Made by a program: the position numbers and the translations under genes. Shown here in pieces: positions 24,160-34,035 of a stretch of DNA of 64,000 bases. The notes beneath the pieces were generated by a model. The model did no database searches and was not told the DNA's origin. It saw only the letters and a program-made list of their open reading frames with translations. Within the stretch, counting starts at the first letter, position 1, and every line of letters starts with the position of its first letter. The stretch is taken from assembly GCF_012933445.1 (NCBI RefSeq), contig NZ_JABBNC010000001.1, positions 617,461 through 681,460 on the forward strand. The letters run 5' to 3'. Origin of the DNA: Actinoplanes sp. TBRC 11911. GTDB taxonomy: Bacteria; Actinomycetota; Actinomycetes; Mycobacteriales; Micromonosporaceae.

Positions 24160-26562
24160 ATGAACGTACGGCAGAAACTGCTCGGCGGTCTTCTCGGGTT
24201 TCTGGCTTTGCTGGTCTTGACCGGCGGGGTCGTGCTACACGCGGCCGGTCAGTCGGCGCGGCTCGCGGCTGTCACGGAAGCCGAGCAGGTCGCCCGCGGC
24301 ATCGTCAAAGACATAGTGGCCGGCCCGCAGCTGAGCGGCGGCGGGTCGTTGCTGGATGATCCGCCGGCGCTCACCGCGTACCTGAACCGCCTTCACGATG
24401 TGCAAGAGCGGGACATCGTGGTGGTCGACCGCCGCAAGATCATCCAGGCGGACGCGGTCCCGGCCAACGTCGGGCAGCCGTTCGACCACGACTTGGACAA
24501 TCAGGTCGGAAAGACGATCCTGGACGGAAAAGTCCGCACGTTCGTCGAGACCAGCGCCGACTACCCGGACGGCATCAAGCAGGTCGTCGTGCCACTATCT
24601 GGCGAGACCGGGACCACCGCCGGGGCGGTCATCCTGGAGTACACGCCGATCTATGACCAGATGATGGCGCGAACCAGCGGCGCCCGCACCACGATGATCG
24701 TCGCCGGCGTGGTGTGCATCGTCCTGGTGCTGCTGCTCGGCCTGACCGCCGCGGAGTCGGTGACCCGCCGGATCCGGTCGCTGACCCGGGCGGTCGAGAA
24801 CATCGGGGACGGCGACTACGCGCAGCGGGTCAACTCCGGCGGCCGCGACGAGATCAGCCAGCTGGGCGCGGCCTTCAACGACATGGCGGAACGCCTGGAA
24901 CGCTCGGCCCACGAGATCCTCGCCAAGGAGTACACGGACAGCATCCTGGACAGCGCCGGCGAGGGCATCTGCGGAGTGGACGCGCAGGACCGGATCACGT
25001 TCGCGAACACGGCCGCCGGACGTATCACCGGGCTCGGGGTCGAGGGGCTGCTGGAACGGGACGCGTCGGCGGTGCTGCCGGACGACGACCGGCGGGCGGG
25101 TGACTCGGCCGAGCGCGAAGGCCTGCTGCAACGGCCGGACGGCACGTCGGTGCGGGTCGCCTGCACGGTGAGCCCGATCGCGAAGAACGGAACACCCGCC
25201 GGCGCGGTGATCATGCTGCGCGACGTCACCCGGCAGCGGGCGCTCGAGCATGATCTGCGGCATCAGGCGACCCACGACGCGCTGACCGGCCTGCCCAATC
25301 GCGTCCTGCTGCACGAGCACATCGGCGGTGTGGCCGCCGCCGGGCAGACCGGGGCCGCCCTGCTGCTCATCGACCTGGACCGGTTCAAGGAGGTCAACGA
25401 CACCCTGGGCCATCACTACGGCGACCAACTGCTCATCGAAGTCGCCCGGCGCGTTCAGAGCCTGCTACGCGTCGGCGAGCTCGTCGCCCGTCTCGGCGGT
25501 GACGAGTTCGCCGTCCTGCTGCCCGGCCTCACCGATGAGAACGACGTCGCCTCCGTCGCGGCCCGAATCCACGACGCGCTCGACGAACCGTTCCCGCTCG
25601 GCGGCATCAACCTGACCGTGGGCGGCAGCATCGGGGCGGCGCTGTGCCCCCAGCACGGAACCACCGCCGACGAGCTGCTGCAGCGCGCCGACATCGCGAT
25701 GTACGCCGCGAAGTCGAGCCACCGTGGATACATGCTCTTCAACGCCAGCCAGGACAGCAGCGACCCGCGCAAACTCACGCTCGCCAGCGACCTGCGCCAC
25801 GGCATCGAGCACGGCCAGCTCCTGCTGCACTACCAGCCGAAGGTCGACGCCCAGACCGGCGCGCTGCTCGGCGCCGAAGCACTGGTCCGCTGGCAACATC
25901 CCGAGCACGGCATGATCCGGCCGGACGAATTCATCCCGCTCGCCGAACACACCGGCCTGATCACCCCGCTGACCACCTTTGTGCTCGACACCGCGCTCCA
26001 GCAGTGCCACTCCTGGCTGGAGGGCGGCCACCGCATCCCGGTCGCCGTCAACATCTCCACCCACCGGCTGCTCGACCTCAATTTCCCGACCGAGGTCAGC
26101 AACCAGCTGGCCCGCTGGCAGGTGCCGGCCGCGCTGCTCACCCTGGAGATCACCGAGAGCGCCATCATGGCGGATCCCGAGCGGGCGTTGCTGGTCGTCC
26201 AGCAACTCCACGATCTCGAGATCCACCTTTCGATCGACGACTTCGGCACCGGGTACTCCTCGATGGCATACCTCAAGAACCTGCCGGTGCACGAGCTGAA
26301 GATCGACCGCTCGTTCGTCAGCAACATGACCACCAACGAACGCGACGCGGTCATCGTGCGCTCCACCGTCGAACTCGGCCGCAACCTGGGACTGAAGGTC
26401 ATCGCCGAAGGCGTCGAGGACAGCGAGACCTGGACCGAGCTCGACGCTGTCGGGTGCCACGCCATCCAGGGGTACTACGTCTCCCGGCCGGTGACACCCG
26501 ACGCTTTCCAGGAATGGCTCGACCGGCAGGCCACCCCCGCGGCGCCGTTACTCGGTGCGTAG
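24160..26562 (+). CDS. membrane-bound HAMP-PAS-GGDEF-EAL c-di-GMP enzyme
   Basis: An 800-residue protein. Membrane helix 1 (residues 7-28) and helix 2 (about 178-200) enclose an extracytoplasmic sensor. HAMP (about 200-252), PAS (about 260-375), GGDEF (RLGGDEFAVLLPG near 445) and EAL (LGAEALVRWQHP near 570) follow. Both catalytic sites look intact: GGDEF is canonical, and EAL retains NISTHR, LEITES, IDDFGTGYSS, LKIDRSF and AEGVE. It could therefore both make and degrade c-di-GMP in response to an external cue. ATG 24160 follows GGGG; the longer upstream frame overlaps the GNAT gene and is not coding-like. Its end overlaps the convergent ABC permease gene by 15 bp. Confidence 0.92.
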   Translation: MNVRQKLLGGLLGFLALLVLTGGVVLHAAGQSARLAAVTEAEQVARGIVKDIVAGPQLSGGGSLLDDPPALTAYLNRLHDVQERDIVVVDRRKIIQADAVPANVGQPFDHDLDNQVGKTILDGKVRTFVETSADYPDGIKQVVVPLSGETGTTAGAVILEYTPIYDQMMARTSGARTTMIVAGVVCIVLVLLLGLTAAESVTRRIRSLTRAVENIGDGDYAQRVNSGGRDEISQLGAAFNDMAERLERSAHEILAKEYTDSILDSAGEGICGVDAQDRITFANTAAGRITGLGVEGLLERDASAVLPDDDRRAGDSAEREGLLQRPDGTSVRVACTVSPIAKNGTPAGAVIMLRDVTRQRALEHDLRHQATHDALTGLPNRVLLHEHIGGVAAAGQTGAALLLIDLDRFKEVNDTLGHHYGDQLLIEVARRVQSLLRVGELVARLGGDEFAVLLPGLTDENDVASVAARIHDALDEPFPLGGINLTVGGSIGAALCPQHGTTADELLQRADIAMYAAKSSHRGYMLFNASQDSSDPRKLTLASDLRHGIEHGQLLLHYQPKVDAQTGALLGAEALVRWQHPEHGMIRPDEFIPLAEHTGLITPLTTFVLDTALQQCHSWLEGGHRIPVAVNISTHRLLDLNFPTEVSNQLARWQVPAALLTLEITESAIMADPERALLVVQQLHDLEIHLSIDDFGTGYSSMAYLKNLPVHELKIDRSFVSNMTTNERDAVIVRSTVELGRNLGLKVIAEGVEDSETWTELDAVGCHAIQGYYVSRPVTPDAFQEWLDRQATPAAPLLGA

Positions 26563-28779
26563 CGCGACCGCTGTCCGGGTCCGCGCCGCCCACCCCGCCG
26601 GGAGCAGGGCACCGCCGGCGGCGATGACCACGCCGGCCAGGGCGAGGGCGGCGAGCAGGCCCGTGGCGTACACGTCAATCGTGGTTTGCGGCAGGCGGAT
26701 GCCGGCGCCGTGGGCCATGGCGGGCACGGCCCAGTGGTGCAGCAGGTATCCGGCCGGGACTCCGGCGATGCCGCCGATCAGGCCGGGGACGGCGACCGAG
26801 GCGACGACCATCGCGGCGGTCTGCTTCGGTGTCATCCCCAGGGACTTGTGTACGCCGATGTCGTGCACCCGATCGCGGGAGTCGAGCACGACCGCGTTCA
26901 GCACGCCGAGGCCCGCGACGGACACCAGCAGCACGGTGAGCAGCGCGGTGATCGAGTCGAGGAGAACCAGGGTCCCGTCCGGGCCTTCGGCGCGGGTGGC
27001 CTCGGCATGCAGGTTCTGGTTCTGCAGCGTCGCGAGGTAGGCGCCGCGGTCGGTGCCGGGCTGGAGCTTGACGTACCACTCCAGGAACGTTCGCTGACCG
27101 GGGACGCTGGCGACGTCGGTGTAGAGGTGGTTGTTGGCGCTGCCGTCGAACACCTCGCCGACGAGCGTGAGCGGTCCGTGGCCGGCGCCGGTGACCACGT
27201 CGCCGACGTGTTTGCCGGTGGCGGTGAGGAAGCCGGTCGAGACGACCGCCTCGCCGGGTCGGGTGTACCAGCGGCCGTCGAGCATCTCGTATCCGGCCCA
27301 GTGGGCGTCGCCGGTGGTGACGGTGCCGCGGGCGGCGTCGCGCAGCCCGTCGACGGCGATGTCGGCGGGTCCGCGCCCGTAGTATGCGGCGGTCCCCGGC
27401 GTGGCCGCGATGACGGCGCTCGGGTCGGTGGCGTCCAGGGCCGGCGCGACGACCACATCGGCGGAGGTGGCGGGTTTCTGGTCGGCGGCCTGGACGTGGC
27501 GCAGCGACGTGGACAGACCGATGGCGAACGTCGCCGCCGCGGTGCCGAACGCGACGGTGAGCAGCATGGCCAGCAGCCGCGCGGGTTTGGTGAACGGCTG
27601 GGCGAGCCCGAGGCTGAGCGGCCGGGGCAGCCGGGTGCGGGCGGCGAGACGGGCCGCGACGCGACCGCGGCCGTCGTGCGGGGTGCGGCCCACGGCGAGC
27701 GCGTCGACCGTGCGCAGCCGGGCCGCCCGCCACGCGGCCGGTGCCGCGGTCGCGGCGATGACCAGCACCGCGACGGCGATCGCGGCGGCGTCGACCCACG
27801 GCGTGACCGACATCGGGACGGTGCCGAACAGGTCGGCGACGTCGGACATCAACGGGATGGCGAGCACGTCGCCGGCGGCGATGCCGAGGACCGTGCCGAT
27901 CAGGCCGGGAATCAGGGCCTGGGCCAGGCATGCGCGCACAACCTGCGACGGGGTGAGCCCGAGCGCCTTCATGACGCCGATGCGGCGGGTGGCCGAGGCG
28001 ACCGTGCCGGCAGTGACGTTGCCGATGACCAGGGCGGCCAGGGCGAGGCCGATCAGCCCGAACGCGCTCAGCAGCGGCACGTAGAGCTGGGTGCGGTGCG
28101 CGGCGTCGTTGCGCACGTCCAGCCACGATTGCGTCTGTACGCCCGTACCGAGCGCGGTCTTGTGTGCGCTCATCGCGGCCTCGGTTCCGGCGTCGGCGTA
28201 CCGGTAAAGCATCTGCCAGCCGGTCTGCCCGAGCGCGGCGGCCTGCTCGGGGGTCACCCAGCCTTGCGCGGTCTGGCTGATCGAGCGAGCCTGGCCGACG
28301 ACCGTGAGCGTCGACCCGTCCGGCAGGTGGAGGGTGGTCCCGGTGGGGATCATCAGGTCGGTGCGGGCCAGCACGATCTCGCCGGTGGTCCGGGCCCAGC
28401 GTCCGGCCAGCAGGGTGACCTTGTCGATCGGGTCGCTGCCCGGGTCGGCGCGCCCGGCGACCGTCAGCGGCGGGAGGGGCGGGGTGCCCGGGCCCGGTCG
28501 GGAGCTGACCGATGCCACCGGGAACGGGCCGATGGCCTGGCCGGCCTGCGACGCGGTGGCCGCGGCCTGCTCCTTGGTCGTGGTCGCGGCGTCGAACAGC
28601 GCGGTCAGGTGCGCGCCGTGCTGCTGGGCGAACGCGTTGGCGAACGGCGCCGACGACGCGGCCAGCAGCAGCCCGGCGAGGACGGTCGCGGTCACCGCCA
28701 TCGTGGTCGCCGCGATGATCACGATGGTGGAGACGCGGCGGCGCTGTGCCCCGCGGACCACGGTCCGGATGGCGCTCAC
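26548..28779 (-). CDS. ABC transporter permease, FtsX/MacB type
   Basis: A 743-residue membrane protein with two FtsX repeats. Each has helices around a large extracytoplasmic loop (TM1 near residue 20, TM2-4 near 240-360, TM5 near 420, TM6-8 near 620-730). It is the membrane half of an exporter whose ATPase is encoded immediately upstream (4-bp overlap). Such pairs export lipoproteins, peptides or antibiotics, or act as mechanotransmission complexes; the substrate is unknown. Confidence 0.9.
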   Translation of the reverse strand: MSAIRTVVRGAQRRRVSTIVIIAATTMAVTATVLAGLLLAASSAPFANAFAQQHGAHLTALFDAATTTKEQAAATASQAGQAIGPFPVASVSSRPGPGTPPLPPLTVAGRADPGSDPIDKVTLLAGRWARTTGEIVLARTDLMIPTGTTLHLPDGSTLTVVGQARSISQTAQGWVTPEQAAALGQTGWQMLYRYADAGTEAAMSAHKTALGTGVQTQSWLDVRNDAAHRTQLYVPLLSAFGLIGLALAALVIGNVTAGTVASATRRIGVMKALGLTPSQVVRACLAQALIPGLIGTVLGIAAGDVLAIPLMSDVADLFGTVPMSVTPWVDAAAIAVAVLVIAATAAPAAWRAARLRTVDALAVGRTPHDGRGRVAARLAARTRLPRPLSLGLAQPFTKPARLLAMLLTVAFGTAAATFAIGLSTSLRHVQAADQKPATSADVVVAPALDATDPSAVIAATPGTAAYYGRGPADIAVDGLRDAARGTVTTGDAHWAGYEMLDGRWYTRPGEAVVSTGFLTATGKHVGDVVTGAGHGPLTLVGEVFDGSANNHLYTDVASVPGQRTFLEWYVKLQPGTDRGAYLATLQNQNLHAEATRAEGPDGTLVLLDSITALLTVLLVSVAGLGVLNAVVLDSRDRVHDIGVHKSLGMTPKQTAAMVVASVAVPGLIGGIAGVPAGYLLHHWAVPAMAHGAGIRLPQTTIDVYATGLLAALALAGVVIAAGGALLPAGWAARTRTAVALRTE

Positions 28780-29432
28780 GCCGCCACCTGCCCGTCGACG
28801 AGGCGTACGGTCCGGGTGGCGACCGCGGCCGCGAGGGTCTCGTCGTGGGTGACCAGGACGATGGTCTGGCCGTCGGCGTGCAGGTCGACCAGCAGCTTGC
28901 GCACCTCGGTGCCGGACGCGGTGTCGAGCGCACCGGTCGGCTCGTCGGCGAGCAGCAGCGGTGGCCGGTTCATCAAGGCCCGGGCGACCGCGACCCGCTG
29001 GCGTTCCCCGCCGGACAGGCGCCCGGGGTAGGCGTGGGCGTGCCGGTCGATGCCCAGCGTCTCCAGCAGCTCACCGGCGCGCCGGCGGGACTTGGCCGCG
29101 GGCCGGCCGGCGATCTGGGCGGGCAGCAGCACGTTGTCGGTGACGGTCAGGTCGTCGAGCAGGTTGAAGAACTGGAAGACGAGGCCGATGGTGGCCCGGC
29201 GGTAGCGCGCGGCGGCGGCCTCGCTCAGCCGGTCCACGCGGGTGCCGCCGACCGTGACGGTGCCCTCGGTGGGGCGGTCGAGGCCGGCGATCAGGTTGAG
29301 CAGGGTCGACTTGCCACTGCCGGACGGGCCGAGCAGCGCCAGGCATTCGCCCTCGCTCACGTGCAGGCTGAGGTGGTCGAGGGCGGCCTGGGCGTCCCCG
29401 TAGCGGCGGCTCACATCTACGACGTCAATCAT
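28776..29432 (-). CDS. ABC transporter ATPase, LolD/MacB type
   Basis: A 218-residue ATPase with Walker A GPSGSGKSTLL, signature LSGGERQRVAVARA, Walker B LLLADEPTGALD and switch His in VTHDETLA. This sequence style is typical of FtsX-partner ATPases. ATG 29432 is chosen over an in-frame GTG at 29453 because homologues begin at the IDVVDVSRRYG strand. It overlaps the permease gene by 4 bp. Divergent from the downstream-facing two-component system. Confidence 0.92.
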   Translation of the reverse strand: MIDVVDVSRRYGDAQAALDHLSLHVSEGECLALLGPSGSGKSTLLNLIAGLDRPTEGTVTVGGTRVDRLSEAAAARYRRATIGLVFQFFNLLDDLTVTDNVLLPAQIAGRPAAKSRRRAGELLETLGIDRHAHAYPGRLSGGERQRVAVARALMNRPPLLLADEPTGALDTASGTEVRKLLVDLHADGQTIVLVTHDETLAAAVATRTVRLVDGQVAA

Positions 29433-29565
29433 GGTTGCGGACGCTATGGACACCCGGGCGCGGTGGTCGTCGGCCGTAAGAGCGGTCCTCGGCGGCCGGT
29501 GTCATCCTTGCGGCGTAGTCGAGCGATGGATGCGCGCCGCCCGCTGGTCCGGACACAATGGGCCG

Positions 29566-30885
29566 GTGACTGTCTCTGGGTGGAGCCGCTTCCCGCTGGT
29601 CGCGCGGGCGCTTCGCCGATCCGGCCCGCAGCCGCGGCTGACCCGCCGCAACTGGGCTTTCGACGGTTTGCTCGTCGCGGTGTTCATCGTGGCGGCGCTC
29701 AGTGGCACCGACATCACCGGCCACCTGTTCGACACCACCAGCGACGCGGTCCAGGTCCTCCCACCGCCGGACCTCCCGGGCCTGCCCCCGGTGCCCATCC
29801 CGTACGGCGTGGGTGTTCCGACCGATCCGCAAGGCCCCGGGTGGATCGCCGTCGCCGCGATCCTGCCGCTGCTGGTGCGCCGCCGATACCCCCTGGCCAC
29901 GCTCATGGTCATTCTCGGGATCACGGTGCTGTCGCTGCGCGGCGAGTCCCCGGGCACCGACATCCTGCGGGTCTCGTTCTACGCCTGCGTGATCGCCGGG
30001 TACAGCGCGGCGGCGTACTCCCCGTACCGGATGTGGGCCCTGGCGGCGCTGCCGTTCGCGGCGCTGCTCTACAGCTCGTTCCACGACCTGGCGGTGCCGA
30101 TCGTGCCGGTCGGCTGGGTGCCGTTCCTGGTGCTGCTGCCCATCGGGCTGGCCATCAACGGCATGCGCACGTGGCGGCAGCGCGCCGACCGGCTGCGCCG
30201 CGAACGGGCCGAGGCGCTGCGTGATGCGGCCCGCCAGGAACGCGCGCGTATCGCGCGTGAGCTGCACGATGTGGTCACCCACAACGTGTCCATGATGGTC
30301 ATTCAGGCGGGTGCGGCGCGGAAGGTTCTGGACAAGGCCCCCGAGGCGGCCCGCGACGCGCTGCTGGCCGTCGAGGAGGGTGGTCGTGCCGCGCTCGGCG
30401 AGCTGCGCGGGGTCATGGGCCTGCTGACCACGAAGGACGACGACGCGGAGGCGCTGAGCCCGCAGCCCGGCCTGGCCCAGCTGCCGCCGCTGATCGACCG
30501 GGTGCGCGACGCCGGCATCGACGTCACCGTCACCGGCAGTGGTGTGCCGTGCCCGCTGCCCGCCGGCCTGGAGCTCGCCGCCTACCGTGTCGTGCAGGAG
30601 GCGCTCACCAACACGGTCAAGCACGCGTCCGGTGCCAGCGCCACGGTCGACGTCTCGTACTCGCCGGACGAGCTGCGCATCACCGTCACCGACACCGGCG
30701 GCCAGCCCACCCCGGACGCCGCCGTCTCCACCGGCCGTGGCCTGGCCGGTCTGCGCGAGAGGCTCGCCGTCTATGGCGGCACCCTGCAGGCCACCGCGCG
30801 TCTCACCGGCGGCTATCGAGTTCAAGCCCACCTTCCCGTACGCCTCCCGTCCGCTCCCGGCGCAGGGGTGACGGCCGATGGGTGA
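29566..30885 (+). CDS. NarL-type sensor histidine kinase
   Basis: A 439-residue membrane kinase with about four to five N-terminal helices (residues 35-215), then a HisKA_3 dimerisation helix (ERARIARELHDVVTHNVSMM, phospho-acceptor His) and a HATPase domain (EALTNTVKHA, GRGLAGLRERL). GTG 29566 follows a CACAAT -10-like box by six bases, suggesting a leaderless message. Its 3' end overlaps the response regulator by 8 bp. The divergent ABC exporter is a plausible target. Confidence 0.85.
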   Translation: MTVSGWSRFPLVARALRRSGPQPRLTRRNWAFDGLLVAVFIVAALSGTDITGHLFDTTSDAVQVLPPPDLPGLPPVPIPYGVGVPTDPQGPGWIAVAAILPLLVRRRYPLATLMVILGITVLSLRGESPGTDILRVSFYACVIAGYSAAAYSPYRMWALAALPFAALLYSSFHDLAVPIVPVGWVPFLVLLPIGLAINGMRTWRQRADRLRRERAEALRDAARQERARIARELHDVVTHNVSMMVIQAGAARKVLDKAPEAARDALLAVEEGGRAALGELRGVMGLLTTKDDDAEALSPQPGLAQLPPLIDRVRDAGIDVTVTGSGVPCPLPAGLELAAYRVVQEALTNTVKHASGASATVDVSYSPDELRITVTDTGGQPTPDAAVSTGRGLAGLRERLAVYGGTLQATARLTGGYRVQAHLPVRLPSAPGAGVTADG

Positions 30886-31528
30886 GCCGTTGCGGGTCGT
30901 GATCGCCGACGACCAGGCGCTCGTGCGCGCGGGCTTCCGGATGATCCTCACGGCCGACGGCATCGACGTGGTCGGCGAGGCCGAGAACGGTGCCGAAGCG
31001 GTCGAAGCGGTCCGGCGCACCCGTCCCGACGTGGTGCTGATGGACATCCGCATGCCGGCCATGGACGGCATCGAGGCGACGCGCCGGGTCCTGGCCGGGA
31101 CCGATCCGCCCCGGGTCATCATGCTGACGACATTCGACCTGGACACGTACGTTTATGCGGCCCTCGGGCTGGGCGCGAGCGGCTTCCTGCTCAAGGACGT
31201 CACCCCCGAGTATCTGGTCGCCGCGGTGCACATCGTCCGCGACGGGGACGCCCTGCTCGCGCCGAGCATCACCCGGCGCCTCGTCGAACGCTTCACCACG
31301 CCGGAGTCGCCCTTGCACCGTGACCTTTCCGCGCTGACACCCCGGGAACGTGAGGTGCTGACGCTGGTCGCGCAGGGCTTGAGCAACGTCGAGGTCGCCG
31401 GACGCCTGTTCCTGTCCGAGGCGACCGTGAAGACGCACGTGGCCCGGATCCTCGCCAAACTCGGCCTCCGCGACCGGGTCCAGGCCGTGGTCGTCGCCTA
31501 CGAGACCCGCCTGATCACGCCGTCCTAG
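30878..31528 (+). CDS. NarL/FixJ-type response regulator
   Basis: A 216-residue regulator: receiver domain with phospho-acceptor Asp in DVVLMDIRMPAMDG and switch residues in MLTTFD and LLKDV, then a LuxR-type HTH (LTPREREVLTLVAQGLSNVE). It pairs with the preceding kinase, with an 8-bp overlap. It probably acts as a dimer to control transcription of the adjacent exporter and other genes. Confidence 0.93.
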   Translation: MGEPLRVVIADDQALVRAGFRMILTADGIDVVGEAENGAEAVEAVRRTRPDVVLMDIRMPAMDGIEATRRVLAGTDPPRVIMLTTFDLDTYVYAALGLGASGFLLKDVTPEYLVAAVHIVRDGDALLAPSITRRLVERFTTPESPLHRDLSALTPREREVLTLVAQGLSNVEVAGRLFLSEATVKTHVARILAKLGLRDRVQAVVVAYETRLITPS

Positions 31529-31644
31529 TCTCGTGTTCGGCCCTCCGGGAGTCCGGGCTGTGACGTTCGCCCTGACTCTTGCGTCACTCGGCGGACGACG
31601 GTCAGAGTATCCGGGCAAACCAGCACGAGGAAGGCACCCCGGAC

Positions 31645-33960
31645 ATGACAGTGACCCACCGGCCGCAGACCAGCACGTCGCCCGGCGAGGCGGCGTTACG
31701 CGAGGTGGCCGACCGGGTGCGGTGGCTGTCGACCTCGATCGTCGACGCGGCCAACCACGGGCGGCCGAACACCAGCGGCATCAAGGTGGGTGGCCATCAG
31801 GCGTCCAGCGCGTCGATGGTCGACATCATGGTGTCGCTGTGGTTCTCCGAGCTGACCCGCCACGACCGCGTCTCCGTCAAGCCGCACGCCTCGCCGGTGC
31901 TGCACGCCATCAACTACCTGCTGGGCGACCTCGACGCGAAATATCTGAGCACGTTGCGGTCGAAGGGCGGACTGCAGTCGTACCCGAGCCGTCTGAAGGA
32001 CCCGGACACTGTCGACTTCTCCACCGGTTCGGTCGGGATCGGGGCGACGGCGGCGCTGTGGGCCGCCGTGTCGCACCGCTATCTGGCCGGCCACTTCCCG
32101 ACGTCGCCGCCCGCCGGCCGCTTCATCAGCCTGCTCGGCGACGCGGAACTCGACGAGGGTGCCATCTGGGAGGCGGTCGCCGACCCGGCGGTGGCGCAGC
32201 TCGGCGAGATCCTGTGGATCGTCGACCTGAACCGCCAGTCGCTGGACCGTGTCGTGCCGGACATCCAGATCAACCGGCTGGCCGGGATGTTCGACGCCGC
32301 CGGGTGGCAGGTGATCACGCTCAAGTGGGGCCGGGCGATCAGTGCGCTTTTCGAGCGGCCGGGCGGCGCTGAGCTGCGGGCCCGGCTCGAGTCGATGCCC
32401 AACGAGGAATACCAGCGAATGCTGCGGGTCGACGCCGGCCGGGTCGCGGACTGGATCGTCGGGGACAACGGCTCAGATCAACTGCGTTCCCTCGTACGCG
32501 CGATTCCCGCGGCCGATCTCGCCATGGCTGTGCGGGATCTCGGGGGCCATGACGTGGGGCTGCTCGTGGACACCTACACCCGGGTCGAGTCCACCCGGCC
32601 GACCGTCGTGTTCGCGTACACGGTCAAGGGTCGTGGTCTGCCCATCGAGGGGCACCCGAACAATCACTCGGCGCTGCTCACCGACGCGCAGATGACGGAC
32701 CTCGCCGCATCGGTGGGCGCCGATCGCGACGACCCCTGGCGTACGTTCGAGGCGGGTTCGCCGGCCGCGCGGCTGTGCGCCCAGCGAGCCGCCGACCTCA
32801 AGCGCGTCCCGGTGCCGACGCGCCCCGCGGACGTCCTGCCCACGTCGTTGACGCGTACGTATCGGTCGGCGATCTCCACGCAGGCCGCCCTCGGAAAATT
32901 CCTTGCCGATCTCGTACGCGACGCCCCGGCCGCCGCCTCCCGGGTGGTGACGTGCAGCCCCGACGTCGCGTCGTCCACCAACCTCGGCGGGTGGATCAAC
33001 AAGACCGGGGTCTGGTCGGTGGCCGACCGCCGCGACTGGTTCGCCGACGATGCCGAACGTGTCCTGAAATGGGCCGAGGCGCCGACCGGCCAGCACATCG
33101 AGCTGGGCATCGCCGAGGTCAACCTGGTCGGTCTGCTGGGCGAACTCGGGGCGACCTGGTCGCGGTGGGGTGAGCGGCTCATCCCGATCGCGACGCTCTA
33201 CGACCCGTTCATCAGCCGGGCACTCGAGCCCTGGTCGTACGGGATCTACGCCGGCGGCCAGTCCATCATCGTCGGCACCCCCTCCGGCGTCACGCTCGCC
33301 CCCGAAGGCGGCGCCCACCAGTCGATCACCACACCGTCGATCGGGTTGGAGCAGCCCGGCTGCGTGGCCTGGGAACCGGCCTTCGCGCAGGATCTGGAAT
33401 GGTGCCTGCTGGAGGCCATGCGCCACGTGGGGGTGCCCGGCGGTACCTCGGCGTACTTCCGGCTGTCGACCCGGCCGATCGATCCCGCCCTGGCCAACAT
33501 CCCCGGCGACGAGGTCCTGCGCGAGCGCCGGCGGCGGCAGGTGATCGCCGGCGGCTACCGGCTGACCGACCACGCGCCCGGCACCGAACAGGTGACGCTC
33601 GTCGGCGTCGGGGCGATCATGCCCGAGGTCATCGCCGCGGCGAACCACCTGAGCGGCCTGGGTGTGACCGCCGGGGTGGTCTGTCTGACCAGCCCCGACC
33701 TGGTCTTCTCGTCGGCTCAGGGCACGGGTGGCGACATCGCGCGGGTGCTGTTCCCGGACGCCCACCGGGCTCCGCTGGTGACCGTCCTCGACGGGCACCC
33801 GCACACGCTCGCCTTCCTGGCGGGACTGCGCGGCGACCGGACCCGCAACCTCGGCGTCACCGAGTTCGGCCAGTCCTCCGACCTCGACGACGCCCACCGT
33901 CTGCACGGCATCGACGCGGTCTCGATCGTCGACGCCGCGCTGACCGTCACCGGACGATGA
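31645..33960 (+). CDS. transketolase-like thiamine-diphosphate enzyme (AceE/TK family)
   Basis: A 771-residue enzyme with an N-terminal TPP-binding domain (GDAELDEGAIWEAV...NRQSLD), a central pyrimidine-binding domain (about 420-620: HIELGIAEVNLVGLLGELGA, YGIYAGGQSIIVGTPSG) and a C-terminal TK domain. Layout and the LGDAELDEGA form place it near homodimeric pyruvate dehydrogenase E1 and transketolase, but it is shorter than AceE (about 880 residues). No E2 or E3 gene is adjacent. ATG 31645 has GAGGAAGG ten bases upstream. The substrate is probably a 2-oxo acid or ketose but is not determinable here. Confidence 0.82.
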   Translation: MTVTHRPQTSTSPGEAALREVADRVRWLSTSIVDAANHGRPNTSGIKVGGHQASSASMVDIMVSLWFSELTRHDRVSVKPHASPVLHAINYLLGDLDAKYLSTLRSKGGLQSYPSRLKDPDTVDFSTGSVGIGATAALWAAVSHRYLAGHFPTSPPAGRFISLLGDAELDEGAIWEAVADPAVAQLGEILWIVDLNRQSLDRVVPDIQINRLAGMFDAAGWQVITLKWGRAISALFERPGGAELRARLESMPNEEYQRMLRVDAGRVADWIVGDNGSDQLRSLVRAIPAADLAMAVRDLGGHDVGLLVDTYTRVESTRPTVVFAYTVKGRGLPIEGHPNNHSALLTDAQMTDLAASVGADRDDPWRTFEAGSPAARLCAQRAADLKRVPVPTRPADVLPTSLTRTYRSAISTQAALGKFLADLVRDAPAAASRVVTCSPDVASSTNLGGWINKTGVWSVADRRDWFADDAERVLKWAEAPTGQHIELGIAEVNLVGLLGELGATWSRWGERLIPIATLYDPFISRALEPWSYGIYAGGQSIIVGTPSGVTLAPEGGAHQSITTPSIGLEQPGCVAWEPAFAQDLEWCLLEAMRHVGVPGGTSAYFRLSTRPIDPALANIPGDEVLRERRRRQVIAGGYRLTDHAPGTEQVTLVGVGAIMPEVIAAANHLSGLGVTAGVVCLTSPDLVFSSAQGTGGDIARVLFPDAHRAPLVTVLDGHPHTLAFLAGLRGDRTRNLGVTEFGQSSDLDDAHRLHGIDAVSIVDAALTVTGR

Positions 33961-34035
33961 AGTGGGTGTGTGAGGTGCCGGCCGCGTTACCTTAGGGTCG
34001 AGAATGATGTCTCCGACCACACTTACCATACGGAC

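Noticed and set aside
24160..24200. Upstream in-frame extension of the GGDEF-EAL gene back to 23995
   Set aside because: It overlaps the acetyltransferase gene out of frame and lacks coding character; the membrane helix starts right after ATG 24160.
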